From: a bacterium ADurb.Bin157
Lineage (GTDB): Bacteria > Muiribacteriota > Ozemobacteria > Ozemobacterales > Ozemobacteraceae
Length of the DNA stretch: 64,000 bases
Direction: 5' to 3'
Assembly: GCA_002070375.1 (NCBI GenBank)
Contig: MWDD01000003.1
Coordinates: 51,285 to 115,284, forward strand
The notes beneath the pieces are model-generated. The model did no database searches. It had not been told where the DNA came from and saw only the letters and a program-made list of their open reading frames with translations. Shown in pieces: positions 15,783 through 24,546 of this stretch. The translations under genes and the position numbers were made by a program. Position 1 is the first letter of the stretch. Each line of letters begins with the position of its first letter.

Positions 15783-17057
15783 ATGAAAATATTTGAAGCA
15801 ACAAATTGGATTTTAAATCGCGGAACCCGCAAAGGCCCTTACTCCCTATCGAAAATCAAGTATCTCCTTGAAGAATTGGGTAATCCACAAAATGATTATG
15901 CCTGCATACTAATCGGCGGCACAAATGGAAAGGGCTCTGTAAGCGCAATAACCAATTCTATTTTACAAGAATGTGATAATTATCAAATTGGTTTATATAC
16001 TTCTCCCCACTTAGTTGACATAAAAGAAAGAATTAAAGTTAATAACAAATTTATCTCGGATTCTTTATGGATAGAGGGCGTAAAAAAAATAAAAGAAATT
16101 TGTAAAATAATGGACAAAGAACCTTCTATTGGCTCACCCGCATTTTTCGAGGTTATTACTGCCCTAGCTTTCTGGGCATACAGAGAATGTGAAATCGACC
16201 TTGCATTACTTGAAGTTGGCTTAGGCGGAAGATTCGACTCTACAAATGCCTGCAGTCCTGAGGTCTCAGTAATCACCAATATAGGAACCGACCATCAAGA
16301 ATTTTTAGGAACCGATAAATCTGATATAGCAAAAGAAAAGTTGGGAATTGCAAGAAGAAACAGAACGCTAATCACCTCTGAAAAAGATCCTAAGATTTTA
16401 GAGCTTTTTGATAATCACATAAAAGGCTTAAACGGGAAATTAATATGCAGAAACTCAAACGAGGGATATCAGCTAGTGGAAAGCAATCCCAACGGATATC
16501 TTCTTACACTTTCATTTTCCGATGAACCTATATTTTTTAAATTACCGGGCCACCATCAACTTGAAAACTTATCTTTGTCGCTAGAATTAGTTGAACAGCT
16601 CAAAATTAACGGATTTGAAATTCCAAATGAAAGCATAAAAAAAGGTATTGAAAACACAGAATGGACAGGTCGATTACAATGGTTTGGAGAGCACTCCGCT
16701 CTATTGCTAGATTGCGCACATAATTCTGAAGGCGTTGATGCTTTAGCCAAGTATTTGCATGACAATCCATCCATTTGTCCTATTAATATAATTTTTGGAG
16801 CCTTAAAAGACAAGCCTGCTGAAGAAATGGCTCAAAAATTGTCTAAGTTTGGTAATTCTTTATTTTTTGTTTCGCCCAAATCCTCTCGAGCATTTACTGA
16901 AGAAGAATTCACCAACTCAAGGCTAGCTACTAATTGGCGTTGGATGCCCAATATTGAATCTGCCATAATCGAATGTGGAACAGACAATAAACATAAAACG
17001 TTAGTATGTGGTTCAATTTACTTAATAGCCGACACTATTTCTTACCTAAAAAAATAG
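15783..17057 (+). CDS. folC: Folylpolyglutamate / dihydrofolate synthase
   Basis: This Mur-ligase-family enzyme adds glutamate to folates and may also join dihydropteroate and glutamate. The ATP loop G-G-T-N-G-K-G-S is near residue 45. Other family motifs are S-P-H-L-V-D-I-K-E-R-I (folate-binding loop), E-V-G-L-G-G-R-F-D-S-T-N, T-N-I-G-T-D-H-Q-E-F-L-G and D-C-A-H-N-S-E-G in the C-terminal domain. Length (424 residues) is normal. The start codon lies 6 bases after a -10 box with no ribosome binding site, so translation from a leaderless mRNA is expected. It is followed 8 bases later by the NamZ-like gene. Confidence 0.93.
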   Translation: MKIFEATNWILNRGTRKGPYSLSKIKYLLEELGNPQNDYACILIGGTNGKGSVSAITNSILQECDNYQIGLYTSPHLVDIKERIKVNNKFISDSLWIEGVKKIKEICKIMDKEPSIGSPAFFEVITALAFWAYRECEIDLALLEVGLGGRFDSTNACSPEVSVITNIGTDHQEFLGTDKSDIAKEKLGIARRNRTLITSEKDPKILELFDNHIKGLNGKLICRNSNEGYQLVESNPNGYLLTLSFSDEPIFFKLPGHHQLENLSLSLELVEQLKINGFEIPNESIKKGIENTEWTGRLQWFGEHSALLLDCAHNSEGVDALAKYLHDNPSICPINIIFGALKDKPAEEMAQKLSKFGNSLFFVSPKSSRAFTEEEFTNSRLATNWRWMPNIESAIIECGTDNKHKTLVCGSIYLIADTISYLKK

Positions 17058-17065
17058 GAATACAG

Positions 17066-18235
17066 ATGTTTAAGCCGGGACTGGAAACATTTTTCGAATC
17101 AGACTTTAAATCTTACCCACTTAAGATTGCTGCCGTAACAAACAATACAGGGCGAGATAAAAATGGCATTCATTTAGTCCAAAGATTATTAAATGACAAG
17201 CGTTTTATAATAAAGAAAATTTTCACTCCCGAACATGGCTTTCTATCTGATGCCCCAGACGGAGAATATGTCTCAAATTCAATTGAAAAATCTTCCGGAG
17301 CAGAAATAATAAGCTTGTATAATGAGAGCAAAATCCCCTCTGATAACATGTTCAAGGGAATAGATTTAGTAGTTTATGACATACAAGATGTTGGCGTTAG
17401 ATTTTATACATATATATCAACATTACGAAACATAATAGATTCTGCCTCCAGAAACGATGTTCCCGTTGCTATCCTAGACAGACCCGAGCTTCTTGGCGGA
17501 ATTAATGTAGAATCCCCCATGCTAAATCAAGACCTATCTTCTTTTGTCGGCCATTTGCCGGTTCCTTTGCGCTACGGTTTGACAGCCGGCGAATTAGCAT
17601 TATTTTGGCGTAATCATGCAAATATAAAAACCGAAGTAAAAGTTTATAAATGTCAAAATTATTCTTGCCCAATGTCGTTCAAAGATACTAAGTTTCCATG
17701 GTTTAAGCCCTCACCAAGTATGACCGACATCGAAACAACAAAATTCTATCCAGGCACCTGCCTTTTTGAAGGCACAAACGTTTCAGAAGGACGCGGCACC
17801 CTCTCACCTTTTAGAAACCTAGGCGCTCCTTGGGTAAACAATAGTAAATGGTATGAAATTTTACGAACACTTTTGCCGCCGAATATAACTATTTCAAAGG
17901 TTGAATTTATTCCAACCTTTAGCAAATACTCAGGCATTTTATGCAAAGGAATACAATTAACCACTAATGATGATTTTATCGACAATTCGGTTTATATTGG
18001 AGTTTCTGCATTATATGCACTAATGCAAAGCCATCCTAACAAAATAGAATTCATAACTAATCCACGTTTAACAAAACCATTCATTGATTATTTATCAGGC
18101 ACTTCAGAATTAAGAATAGGGTTAGAGAGAAATCTATTGCCATCTCAAATAATCAGTGGTTTTAGTGCGGAAACCAATAAATTTCGAGAATTTCGCAAGA
18201 ATTTTTTCATTTATAAGCGTTCAGATGCAAAATAA
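17066..18235 (+). CDS. namZ: NamZ-type exo-beta-N-acetylmuramidase (DUF1343), cytoplasmic
   Basis: DUF1343 proteins of the NamZ type release terminal N-acetylmuramic acid from peptidoglycan fragments. Key motifs are intact: F-T-P-E-H-G-F near residue 53, V-Y-D-I-Q-D-V-G-V-R-F-Y-T-Y, I-L-D-R-P, and F-E-G-T-N-V-S-E-G-R-G-T. I chose the ATG at 17066, with an AGGA site upstream, over an earlier ATG inside folC; this gives 389 residues with no signal peptide. A cytosolic role in muropeptide recycling fits, together with the NagZ homologue at 56431. Its paralogue at 43059-44282 is exported and has lost the key motifs. Confidence 0.88.
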   Translation: MFKPGLETFFESDFKSYPLKIAAVTNNTGRDKNGIHLVQRLLNDKRFIIKKIFTPEHGFLSDAPDGEYVSNSIEKSSGAEIISLYNESKIPSDNMFKGIDLVVYDIQDVGVRFYTYISTLRNIIDSASRNDVPVAILDRPELLGGINVESPMLNQDLSSFVGHLPVPLRYGLTAGELALFWRNHANIKTEVKVYKCQNYSCPMSFKDTKFPWFKPSPSMTDIETTKFYPGTCLFEGTNVSEGRGTLSPFRNLGAPWVNNSKWYEILRTLLPPNITISKVEFIPTFSKYSGILCKGIQLTTNDDFIDNSVYIGVSALYALMQSHPNKIEFITNPRLTKPFIDYLSGTSELRIGLERNLLPSQIISGFSAETNKFREFRKNFFIYKRSDAK

Positions 18236-18275
18236 GCACTATTGGCCGTAATTTGACTCTTTGAAGGCAAAAAAA

Positions 18276-18304
18276 TTGACAGACTTATAATCAGGTGTTA
18301 AGAT
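18276..18304 (+). promoter_or_regulatory. Promoter of buk-ptb operon
   Basis: TTGACA (18276-18281, perfect -35) and TAAGAT (18299-18304) have a 17-base spacer, with TG one base before the -10 box. The predicted start near 18311 gives a leader of about 29 bases with GAAAGG as ribosome binding site. Confidence 0.7.
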
Positions 18305-18339
18305 TTTCAAAAGCTGTACACACCGAAAGGAATATACAC

Positions 18340-19413
18340 ATGTCTTCTATTGCAAAGATTTTAGTAATAAATCCGGGTTCAACGTCAACAAAAATTGGGT
18401 TATTTGAGAATGAAAAACTTATTGGTGCCAAAAAAATATTGCATTCAACAGAGGAACTCGACAAGTATCCAAATATAATTGATCAGGTTGATTTTAGGCG
18501 TGCAGCGATAATTGATTTTGTCAATGAGATGAATGTAGCGCCATCAGAACTGTCTGCTGTAGTTGGTCGCGGAGGTCTTGTCAAGCCCTTGGCAGGAGGC
18601 ACATATAAAGTTAATGAAGCCCTAAAGGAAGATTTGCGTTCAGGTGCTTACGGAGAACACGCAAGTAATCTTGGGGCCCTTATAGCCGACACCTTTACAA
18701 AGGAATACGGTGCCCCTTCCTTTATAGTTGATCCGGTGATAGTTGATGAGTGGAATGACATCGCAAGATATTCCGGTTTAAAAGAGATACCAAGAACCTG
18801 CGTTTGGCATGCATTGAACATAAGAGCTGTTCTTAGACAATCGTGCAAAGATTTAAGTTTAGATCTGCATAAAGAGAATTTCGTGGCTGTACATCTTGGT
18901 GGCGGAATTACTGTTGCTTCTATAGAAAACGGTCGTTGCATTGATAATACCAATGGATTAATTGAGGGTCCGTTTTCTCCGGAGCGAGCAGGCGATATTC
19001 CTCCGACTCCACTTGTAGATCTTTGCTTTTCAGGAAAATACACTAAGTCGCAAATAAAAAAAATGCTAGTAGGAAAAGGCGGGATGGTCAGTTATTTAGG
19101 CACAAGCAATCTCATAGAGCTAGAAGAAAGAGTTTTCAAAGGAGATAAAGCTTATATTGAGATTTTAAAAGCTATGGCTTATCAAGTGGCAAAATCAATC
19201 GGGTCCTGCGTTTCAGTATTAAAGGGTAAGGTTAGCAGAATAATCATTACAGGAGGTGGTGCACATTGCAAACCACTTGTTGATGAGATATCCAGTTACG
19301 TAAAGTGTTTTGCACCAATACACTGTGTTCCCGGCGAAGACGAACTTTCAGCATTAGCATTAGGCGGCCTTCGTGTTCTTCGCGGCGAAGAAAAAGCCAT
19401 GGACTATAAGTAA
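18340..19413 (+). CDS. buk: Butyrate kinase
   Basis: This ASKHA-fold acyl kinase converts butyryl phosphate and ADP to butyrate and ATP. Motifs: I-N-P-G-S-T-S-T-K near the N-terminus (phosphate 1 loop), V-G-R-G-G-L, H-L-G-G-G-I-T-V-A (adenosine/phosphate 2 region), and I-I-T-G-G-G-A-H. The pattern H-A-L-N-I-R is typical of the butyrate kinase branch, which also includes branched-chain kinases. The start M-S-S-I-A-K was chosen over an upstream codon because GAAAGG lies 9 bases before it; this gives 357 residues, the usual length. It forms an operon with ptb 16 bases downstream. Confidence 0.95.
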   Translation: MSSIAKILVINPGSTSTKIGLFENEKLIGAKKILHSTEELDKYPNIIDQVDFRRAAIIDFVNEMNVAPSELSAVVGRGGLVKPLAGGTYKVNEALKEDLRSGAYGEHASNLGALIADTFTKEYGAPSFIVDPVIVDEWNDIARYSGLKEIPRTCVWHALNIRAVLRQSCKDLSLDLHKENFVAVHLGGGITVASIENGRCIDNTNGLIEGPFSPERAGDIPPTPLVDLCFSGKYTKSQIKKMLVGKGGMVSYLGTSNLIELEERVFKGDKAYIEILKAMAYQVAKSIGSCVSVLKGKVSRIIITGGGAHCKPLVDEISSYVKCFAPIHCVPGEDELSALALGGLRVLRGEEKAMDYK

Positions 19414-19429
19414 TTATCGGAGATAAGTA

Positions 19430-20332
19430 ATGAGTGAAAGTTTCTTTGCGCAACTTGAGAAAAAAATAGACACAAAAACTAAGTGCCGAGTATCTATACC
19501 CCTTGCAAATGACGAAGCCTGTGCTTATGCCGTATGCCGTGGAATCAACTCCGGCATATTAAAAGCGACTTTAATTGGAAATCCAGAAAAAATACGATTG
19601 ATGTACGGAGAGATTTCGGATTCACCGGATGTCTCAATAATAGATATCAGAGATGAACAATCAGCTTGTGCAAAAGCAGTTGAAGAAGTTAAAGAGGGTA
19701 GAAGCAACATTTTAATGAAGGGTCTTGTTTCTACTTCAACCATTCTAAAGGCAGTATTAAATTCGCAAACGGGCATAAAGAAGAATCCGTTGTTATCTCA
19801 TCTTTGTTTTTTTGAGCTACCCGATAAACCCGGCGTAAAAATTTTAACGGATGCAGCCATGTGCATATCTCCTGATGCAGAAACGCTTTTAATGGAGATT
19901 GAAAATGCCCGAGAAGCCTTTTGTGCATTTGAAAAACGCTCGCCAAATGTTGCACTTTTAAGCGCGAATGAAAAAATTTCAGACAAAATTCCATCGACGA
20001 AACTTGCAGAGGCCGTATTAAGTATGGTTTCTACACGAAAAGACATGGTTGTTGAAGGTCCAATGTCTTTTGATTTAGCTCTTAACGAAGAATCGGTAAG
20101 AATTAAAAAATACAAAGGAAAAATTCAGGGCAATGCAGACATATTCGTTGTTCCACGAATTGACACAGGGAATGCATTATACAAATCTCTTCAATACTAT
20201 GTAAAAGCATCTATGGGTGGCATGCTATACGGGGCACGTTGTCCGGTCGTATTAACTTCTCGAGCCGACAGCAATGACACAAAATATAACTCCTTATTAT
20301 TAGGCATAAGCGTCTGGCAGGACACAAGATAA
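19430..20332 (+). CDS. ptb: Phosphate butyryltransferase
   Basis: This 300-residue enzyme transfers butyryl from butyryl-CoA to phosphate, making the substrate for butyrate kinase. It shows the phosphotransacylase fold: I-L-M-K-G-L-V-S-T-S (phosphate loop) near residue 90, L-T-D-A-A-M near residue 140, V-E-G-P-M-S-F-D-L-A and the closing P-V-V-L-T-S-R-A-D-S motif. The gene order buk-ptb is the reverse of the Clostridium order (ptb-buk). A GGAG ribosome binding site precedes the ATG. Together the two genes suggest ATP gain through butyrate or a branched-chain acid. Confidence 0.92.
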   Translation: MSESFFAQLEKKIDTKTKCRVSIPLANDEACAYAVCRGINSGILKATLIGNPEKIRLMYGEISDSPDVSIIDIRDEQSACAKAVEEVKEGRSNILMKGLVSTSTILKAVLNSQTGIKKNPLLSHLCFFELPDKPGVKILTDAAMCISPDAETLLMEIENAREAFCAFEKRSPNVALLSANEKISDKIPSTKLAEAVLSMVSTRKDMVVEGPMSFDLALNEESVRIKKYKGKIQGNADIFVVPRIDTGNALYKSLQYYVKASMGGMLYGARCPVVLTSRADSNDTKYNSLLLGISVWQDTR

Positions 20333-20333
20333 A

Positions 20334-21575
20334 ATGTTTAAACTTCTTAGAAATGCGAGGGTTTTGTTGCCCGACTTCTCAATAAAAAAGGGCAACATCC
20401 TTATCCAAGACGAAAACATCTACGGTGTTTATGATTTAGAACACATACCAAACAAGCCTTTTGACAGTGAAATTGAACTTGAAGGGCATTTAATATTTCC
20501 GGGATTAATTAATTCTCACGATCATCTAATCGATACTTGCTGGAAAGAACTCGGCAAGAACCCTGTTTCTAATTGGCATGAATGGCACACGTCTGTTCAT
20601 TCAACAGATGAATATAAACGTATGCAACGACTTTCGGTAGCAGATTTATACACAGTCGGAATGTACAAAAACATTATTTCCGGAATTACAACCGTAGTAG
20701 ATCATTTTCCTCCCGAAGTTTCTGGTACCTTTGTTGGGCATAATCTAATAAGTTTAATGGATCACATATACGTGGCTCATTCAGTGTCGGAAAACCGTCT
20801 TGAATGGTGTGGCAATCTACAAGAACATTATAAAAAAACAAACGGTATTTTGCCTTTTATAGTGCATGTATGCGAAGGTAATACTAAAGAGCTCCATGAG
20901 GAAATAGAAAGCCTAAACAGATTAGGCGCATTAAATTCAAACACAATACTTGTCAACGGAGTATACCTTGAAGAAGCAGACATAAAACTTATATCTGCAA
21001 AAAAAGCCTCATTGATTTGGCTACCAAACTCAAATGCTCGATTATACGGGCGTCAACCAAACATAAAACTAATCTCTGATCTGGGCATTCCTGTGGCTAT
21101 TGGTACTGACAGTTCTGACACAGGTTCAACAACACTTCATTCAGAATTTAAAACAGCCCTTAACTACTCAAAAGACTATCTGGCTAATAAAATAACTGCT
21201 AAAACACTTGTTGAAATGACCACAATTAATGCAGCGAAAATATTAGGAATAGATAAAGAAGTTGGCTCAATAGCTTCAGGAAAAGTTGCAAATCTCATTG
21301 TTTTTGAAGATAACCAAGAATACGATCCTTTTGACATATTTTTAAATCTTAAGCAAGAAGACTTCAGAATGGTTGTTCATAAGGGCAAAATGGTTTTCGG
21401 CGATAGTGAATTTAGAAAAATACCTACTGTTGACTTTAGTCAATATACAGAAATAAGACTTAACGGCAAATCTAAACTTCTTTATGGACGCCCATTACAG
21501 CTTATTGAAAGAATTAGGCACAAGCTATCGGAAGATATAGTATTTCCTTTCTTTAATATTGAATCTGATGAGTAA
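20334..21575 (+). CDS. Amidohydrolase-family protein, metal site partly altered
   Basis: This 413-residue protein belongs to the TRZ/ATZ/MtaD-like amidohydrolases. It has a small beta-sandwich start, then F-P-G-L-I-N-S-H-D-H (the H-x-H metal pair near residue 60), I-V-H-V-C-E-G (strand 5 His and Glu), P-N-S-N-A-R-L-Y-G, and A-I-G-T-D-S (strand 8 Asp). The strand 6 motif that normally reads A-H-x-V-H-L is V-N-G-V-Y-L here, so the catalytic-site His is Asn. It may use altered chemistry or an unusual substrate. It begins 1 base after ptb and belongs to the same operon; a link to fermentation is not obvious. The substrate cannot be named. Confidence 0.75.
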   Translation: MFKLLRNARVLLPDFSIKKGNILIQDENIYGVYDLEHIPNKPFDSEIELEGHLIFPGLINSHDHLIDTCWKELGKNPVSNWHEWHTSVHSTDEYKRMQRLSVADLYTVGMYKNIISGITTVVDHFPPEVSGTFVGHNLISLMDHIYVAHSVSENRLEWCGNLQEHYKKTNGILPFIVHVCEGNTKELHEEIESLNRLGALNSNTILVNGVYLEEADIKLISAKKASLIWLPNSNARLYGRQPNIKLISDLGIPVAIGTDSSDTGSTTLHSEFKTALNYSKDYLANKITAKTLVEMTTINAAKILGIDKEVGSIASGKVANLIVFEDNQEYDPFDIFLNLKQEDFRMVVHKGKMVFGDSEFRKIPTVDFSQYTEIRLNGKSKLLYGRPLQLIERIRHKLSEDIVFPFFNIESDE

Positions 21576-21584
21576 TTTAGCCTA

Positions 21585-21613
21585 TTGAATTTGTATACTT
21601 TCGCTGTTATCAT
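21585..21613 (+). promoter_or_regulatory. Promoter for DsbA-like gene, leaderless layout
   Basis: TTGAAT (21585-21590) and TATCAT (21608-21613) have a 17-base spacer, with TG one base before the -10 box. The ATG at 21620 lies 6 bases after the -10 box and no Shine-Dalgarno sequence is present. Confidence 0.55.
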
Positions 21614-21619
21614 ATCACT

Positions 21620-22177
21620 ATGATTATTGATTATATAAAACCAGATGCCGAGTTTTTCTTCAGCTTTCACTGTCCGTATTCTTATCTTTCTTGGGAGCTA
21701 CTTAGAAAAAAAATGAAAAATTGCAGTGGCAAACTATCCCCCATAGGACTTTCTACCGCCGGCTCTTCTCTCACGACTTATCGGGAATTATGGAGTGAAA
21801 GTCGTTGGCAAAAACTTGCAATGTATGGCAGAGAATTAGATATAATAATAAAAAGACCAACTGTTTACTATGATTCTAGCGTAGCAAACAATTATATTAA
21901 TTCAAGCAACTCAAAATTCTTAGAACAGTATATCTCATGCATATTTAAGGCTGTTTTCACAGATAACATTGATATTTCTAACAATCAAACTCTTTTTGAT
22001 TACCTAAACAAAAACAGTGTCAATAGCAATTTAAACCTTGTCAACAATTCATCTCCTATTGAATCAGTTGACTCTGAACTACGCATGTTACCAACTATAA
22101 AGGTTTCCAACGATAGCCTTATTGGGCTTATAACCGAATCAATCTTCTCAAGAATGTTAAAGCATCATTTGGATTAA
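21620..22177 (+). CDS. DsbA/HCCA-isomerase-like thioredoxin-fold protein
   Basis: This 185-residue protein starts with a strand and active-site-like segment F-F-F-S-F-H-C-P-Y-S-Y-L-S. That resembles the F-x-x-x-S-P-Y-S-Y of the 2-hydroxychromene-2-carboxylate isomerase/GST-kappa group, here with a single Cys (C-P-Y-S in place of C-x-x-C). A helical insertion occupies residues 50-120, and a cis-Pro motif, L-P-T-I-K-V, follows near residue 150. There is no signal peptide, so it is probably cytosolic. It could be a thiol-dependent transferase or isomerase; the substrate is unknown. It is the first gene of a transcript that may run through the Nudix and ABC genes, since the next gene starts 2 bases later. 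Confidence 0.6.
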   Translation: MIIDYIKPDAEFFFSFHCPYSYLSWELLRKKMKNCSGKLSPIGLSTAGSSLTTYRELWSESRWQKLAMYGRELDIIIKRPTVYYDSSVANNYINSSNSKFLEQYISCIFKAVFTDNIDISNNQTLFDYLNKNSVNSNLNLVNNSSPIESVDSELRMLPTIKVSNDSLIGLITESIFSRMLKHHLD

Positions 22178-22179
22178 AT

Positions 22180-22827
22180 ATGGTTTACGAATACGAATAT
22201 CCTCGACCTTCAGTAACTCTCGATGCAGCTGTTTTAAGAACTCCTGCTCTTGAATATCCGGAAATACTTCTTATAAAAAGAGGCAATCCCCCTTTTTCAG
22301 GCTTTTGGGCATTACCCGGCGGATTTATGGAGATGGATGAAACTCCGCTTTTTGGTGCCTCAAGAGAGCTATCTGAGGAAACCGGCCTTTACGATCTCCC
22401 ACTAAAACCCTTATTTGGATGTGCTGAACCCGGAAGAGATCCCAGAGGAAGAACGGTTACCTTTGTTTTCGGCTGTCTTATAAGAGACACAAACACAAAA
22501 CCGAAGTCCGGAGATGATGCTGCTGAGGTTGCCTGGTTTCCTCTAAATAAGCTTCCAAAAATGGCATTTGACCATAAAACTGTAATAGCCCAAATTGAAC
22601 AAAGTTTACTGTGGCAAGCAAAGCACTTAATTATTGGACAAGATGTTTTTCATGATCTGGCTTCAGGCAAAGATATTAAACGTCTTCATAACAATATATT
22701 AAACGAAAAATGCACAAAAATATTAGAGACAGCAGAAAACAAAGGCTTATTAAAATGCAAAGAAGGCATTTGTGAATACATAAAGCCCGTTCCTTCAGGA
22801 CCGGACTGGCACCCTATGCCCTGGTAA
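22180..22827 (+). CDS. Nudix hydrolase
   Basis: This 215-residue protein contains a complete Nudix box, G-G-F-M-E-M-D-E-T-P-L then R-E-L-S-E-E-T-G-L (residues 47-69), which binds Mg2+ and cleaves nucleoside diphosphates linked to another group. The flanking G-F-W-A-L-P-G-G and the W-F-P-L-N-K-L-P motif are typical of the ADP-ribose pyrophosphatase/NrtR-like branch. The C-terminal 75 residues hold extra Cys (C-T-K, C-K-E-G-I-C) without a clear domain. It could hydrolyse ADP-ribose, NADH or a similar metabolite. Its start is 2 bases after the DsbA-like gene. Confidence 0.85.
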   Translation: MVYEYEYPRPSVTLDAAVLRTPALEYPEILLIKRGNPPFSGFWALPGGFMEMDETPLFGASRELSEETGLYDLPLKPLFGCAEPGRDPRGRTVTFVFGCLIRDTNTKPKSGDDAAEVAWFPLNKLPKMAFDHKTVIAQIEQSLLWQAKHLIIGQDVFHDLASGKDIKRLHNNILNEKCTKILETAENKGLLKCKEGICEYIKPVPSGPDWHPMPW

Positions 22828-22830
22828 AAC

Positions 22831-24546
22831 TTGAATTTCATATCATTATTAAAACCTAATCAGATAAAAGCAAAGCGATCTATTGCGACAAAGAGCACTA
22901 GGTTGCGGACACTTTTATTTTTTTGTGCGATATTTATCAGCATAGCAATTTACTTTGGCTTATTAGAATTTTTAACCTATGTTGGCAAAGGTGAAACACT
23001 TGGTCCGACTCTTGGGCCGGTTATAGGCTACTTTATCTTATCCAAACTACTTGAAATGCTTTTTATGGCTTTATTTTTTATGCTTTTATTTAGTAGTATA
23101 ATATCAGCACTGTCATTTCTTTTTCTTGATGAAGAATTATCAATATTAATGGCATCCCCAACTAAAATCATAACTATTTTCCGTTCTCGTTTTATCTTGA
23201 TGACAATTGACAGTTCTTGGATGACCATGATATTTTTTGCTCCGGTATTTTTTGCTTTTGCTACCGCAATGAGAGCAGAAGCGTTAAGTTATCTACTTTT
23301 CATTCTTTTTTTGTGCCTATTTGTTTTGCTTCCAAATATATGTGGAGCAGGCACTGCTGTTTTATTAAGTTCATTTTTTCCTGTTAGACAAATGCGAAAA
23401 GTATTTCAATTTTTATCGATCTTAGTTTTAACGGGGTTGGTATTTTTTATTAGATCACTTGAAGCAGAGAAACTACTAAATACAAAGCATTTCGAAAAAG
23501 TTTCTGACTACCTTCTTTCGATTCAGCTTCCACTTTCAGCATACTCGCCATCTGTTCTAATACATCAAAGCAGCATGCACCTTTTTAATGGCAATTTAAA
23601 AGCTGCATTCAGCAATATATTCCCGTTAATAATAATATTAGTATTTGGCTTATTGGCACTTAATATTTTGGCATCAAAATATTATAGGTCCGCCTGGCAG
23701 TTTTCACTTGAAGCCTTAGACAATCAAATATTAGGAATGGAGCGGCTTAGAAAAATATTAATTTGGCCACTTAAATATTTCAAAAGAGATTTTAAAGTTA
23801 TTGCCGAAAAAGAGATCACAACTTTCTTGCGGGATCCGGCTGTTTTTTCTCAGATTTTTATGATGGGTGCAATAATCTTGGTTTATGCATATAATTTATC
23901 GATATTACCTTTAAAAGACATACCATCCTTTTATAGTAAAAGCACAAACAATGCATTAGTATTTTTAAACGGACCTTTTATCGGATTCATTATATCTGCT
24001 ATTTCAATGCGTTTTGTATATCCATCAATAAGTATGGAGGGACGAGCTTTTTGGTCAGTCAAGTCTTCTCCAATTTCACCACAGAGAATTATGTTCATAA
24101 AATTTACCTTGTATCTGTTCCCCATGCTTATATTAAGCTTGATCCTCTGTACAATTACAAACACTTTGTTTGAAGTTTCTCATTCTTACATGTTGTGGTT
24201 AAGCTATTTTAACGTAATTATGATAACTTTTGTCGTAACTTCTTTAGCAATAGGTGTAGGAACTGTTTTCGCTAATTTTTCAGCTGATTCGGCATTAAAA
24301 ATATCCGGTTCATACGGCGGCTTTATATTTATGATTTTATCAGGACTTTACATCATTAATCTCATAATACTTGAACTTTACCCTATGTATCGCACGACTT
24401 TTTTCAAAAACAATTTAGATTTGGGGTATGCATCCCCAAGTTTATTTTGGATAAATATTATAATAATATTTGTTTGTACGGCCTCTTGGATATACATTCC
24501 ATTTAAAAAAGGATTAAATGCAATAAACGCATATGAACCGGACTGA
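22831..24546 (+). CDS. ABC-2-type exporter permease
   Basis: This 571-residue multi-pass membrane protein has about 12 hydrophobic helices, in two groups of six (residues 25-225 and 250-565), with a cytoplasmic loop near residues 295-335. It matches the general layout of large ABC-2 permeases that pair with a separate ATPase. The gene starts with TTG 3 bases after the Nudix stop and overlaps the ATPase gene by 14 bases, so production is coupled. The exported substrate is unknown; there are no peptide or antibiotic genes next to it. Confidence 0.8.
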   Translation: MNFISLLKPNQIKAKRSIATKSTRLRTLLFFCAIFISIAIYFGLLEFLTYVGKGETLGPTLGPVIGYFILSKLLEMLFMALFFMLLFSSIISALSFLFLDEELSILMASPTKIITIFRSRFILMTIDSSWMTMIFFAPVFFAFATAMRAEALSYLLFILFLCLFVLLPNICGAGTAVLLSSFFPVRQMRKVFQFLSILVLTGLVFFIRSLEAEKLLNTKHFEKVSDYLLSIQLPLSAYSPSVLIHQSSMHLFNGNLKAAFSNIFPLIIILVFGLLALNILASKYYRSAWQFSLEALDNQILGMERLRKILIWPLKYFKRDFKVIAEKEITTFLRDPAVFSQIFMMGAIILVYAYNLSILPLKDIPSFYSKSTNNALVFLNGPFIGFIISAISMRFVYPSISMEGRAFWSVKSSPISPQRIMFIKFTLYLFPMLILSLILCTITNTLFEVSHSYMLWLSYFNVIMITFVVTSLAIGVGTVFANFSADSALKISGSYGGFIFMILSGLYIINLIILELYPMYRTTFFKNNLDLGYASPSLFWINIIIIFVCTASWIYIPFKKGLNAINAYEPD

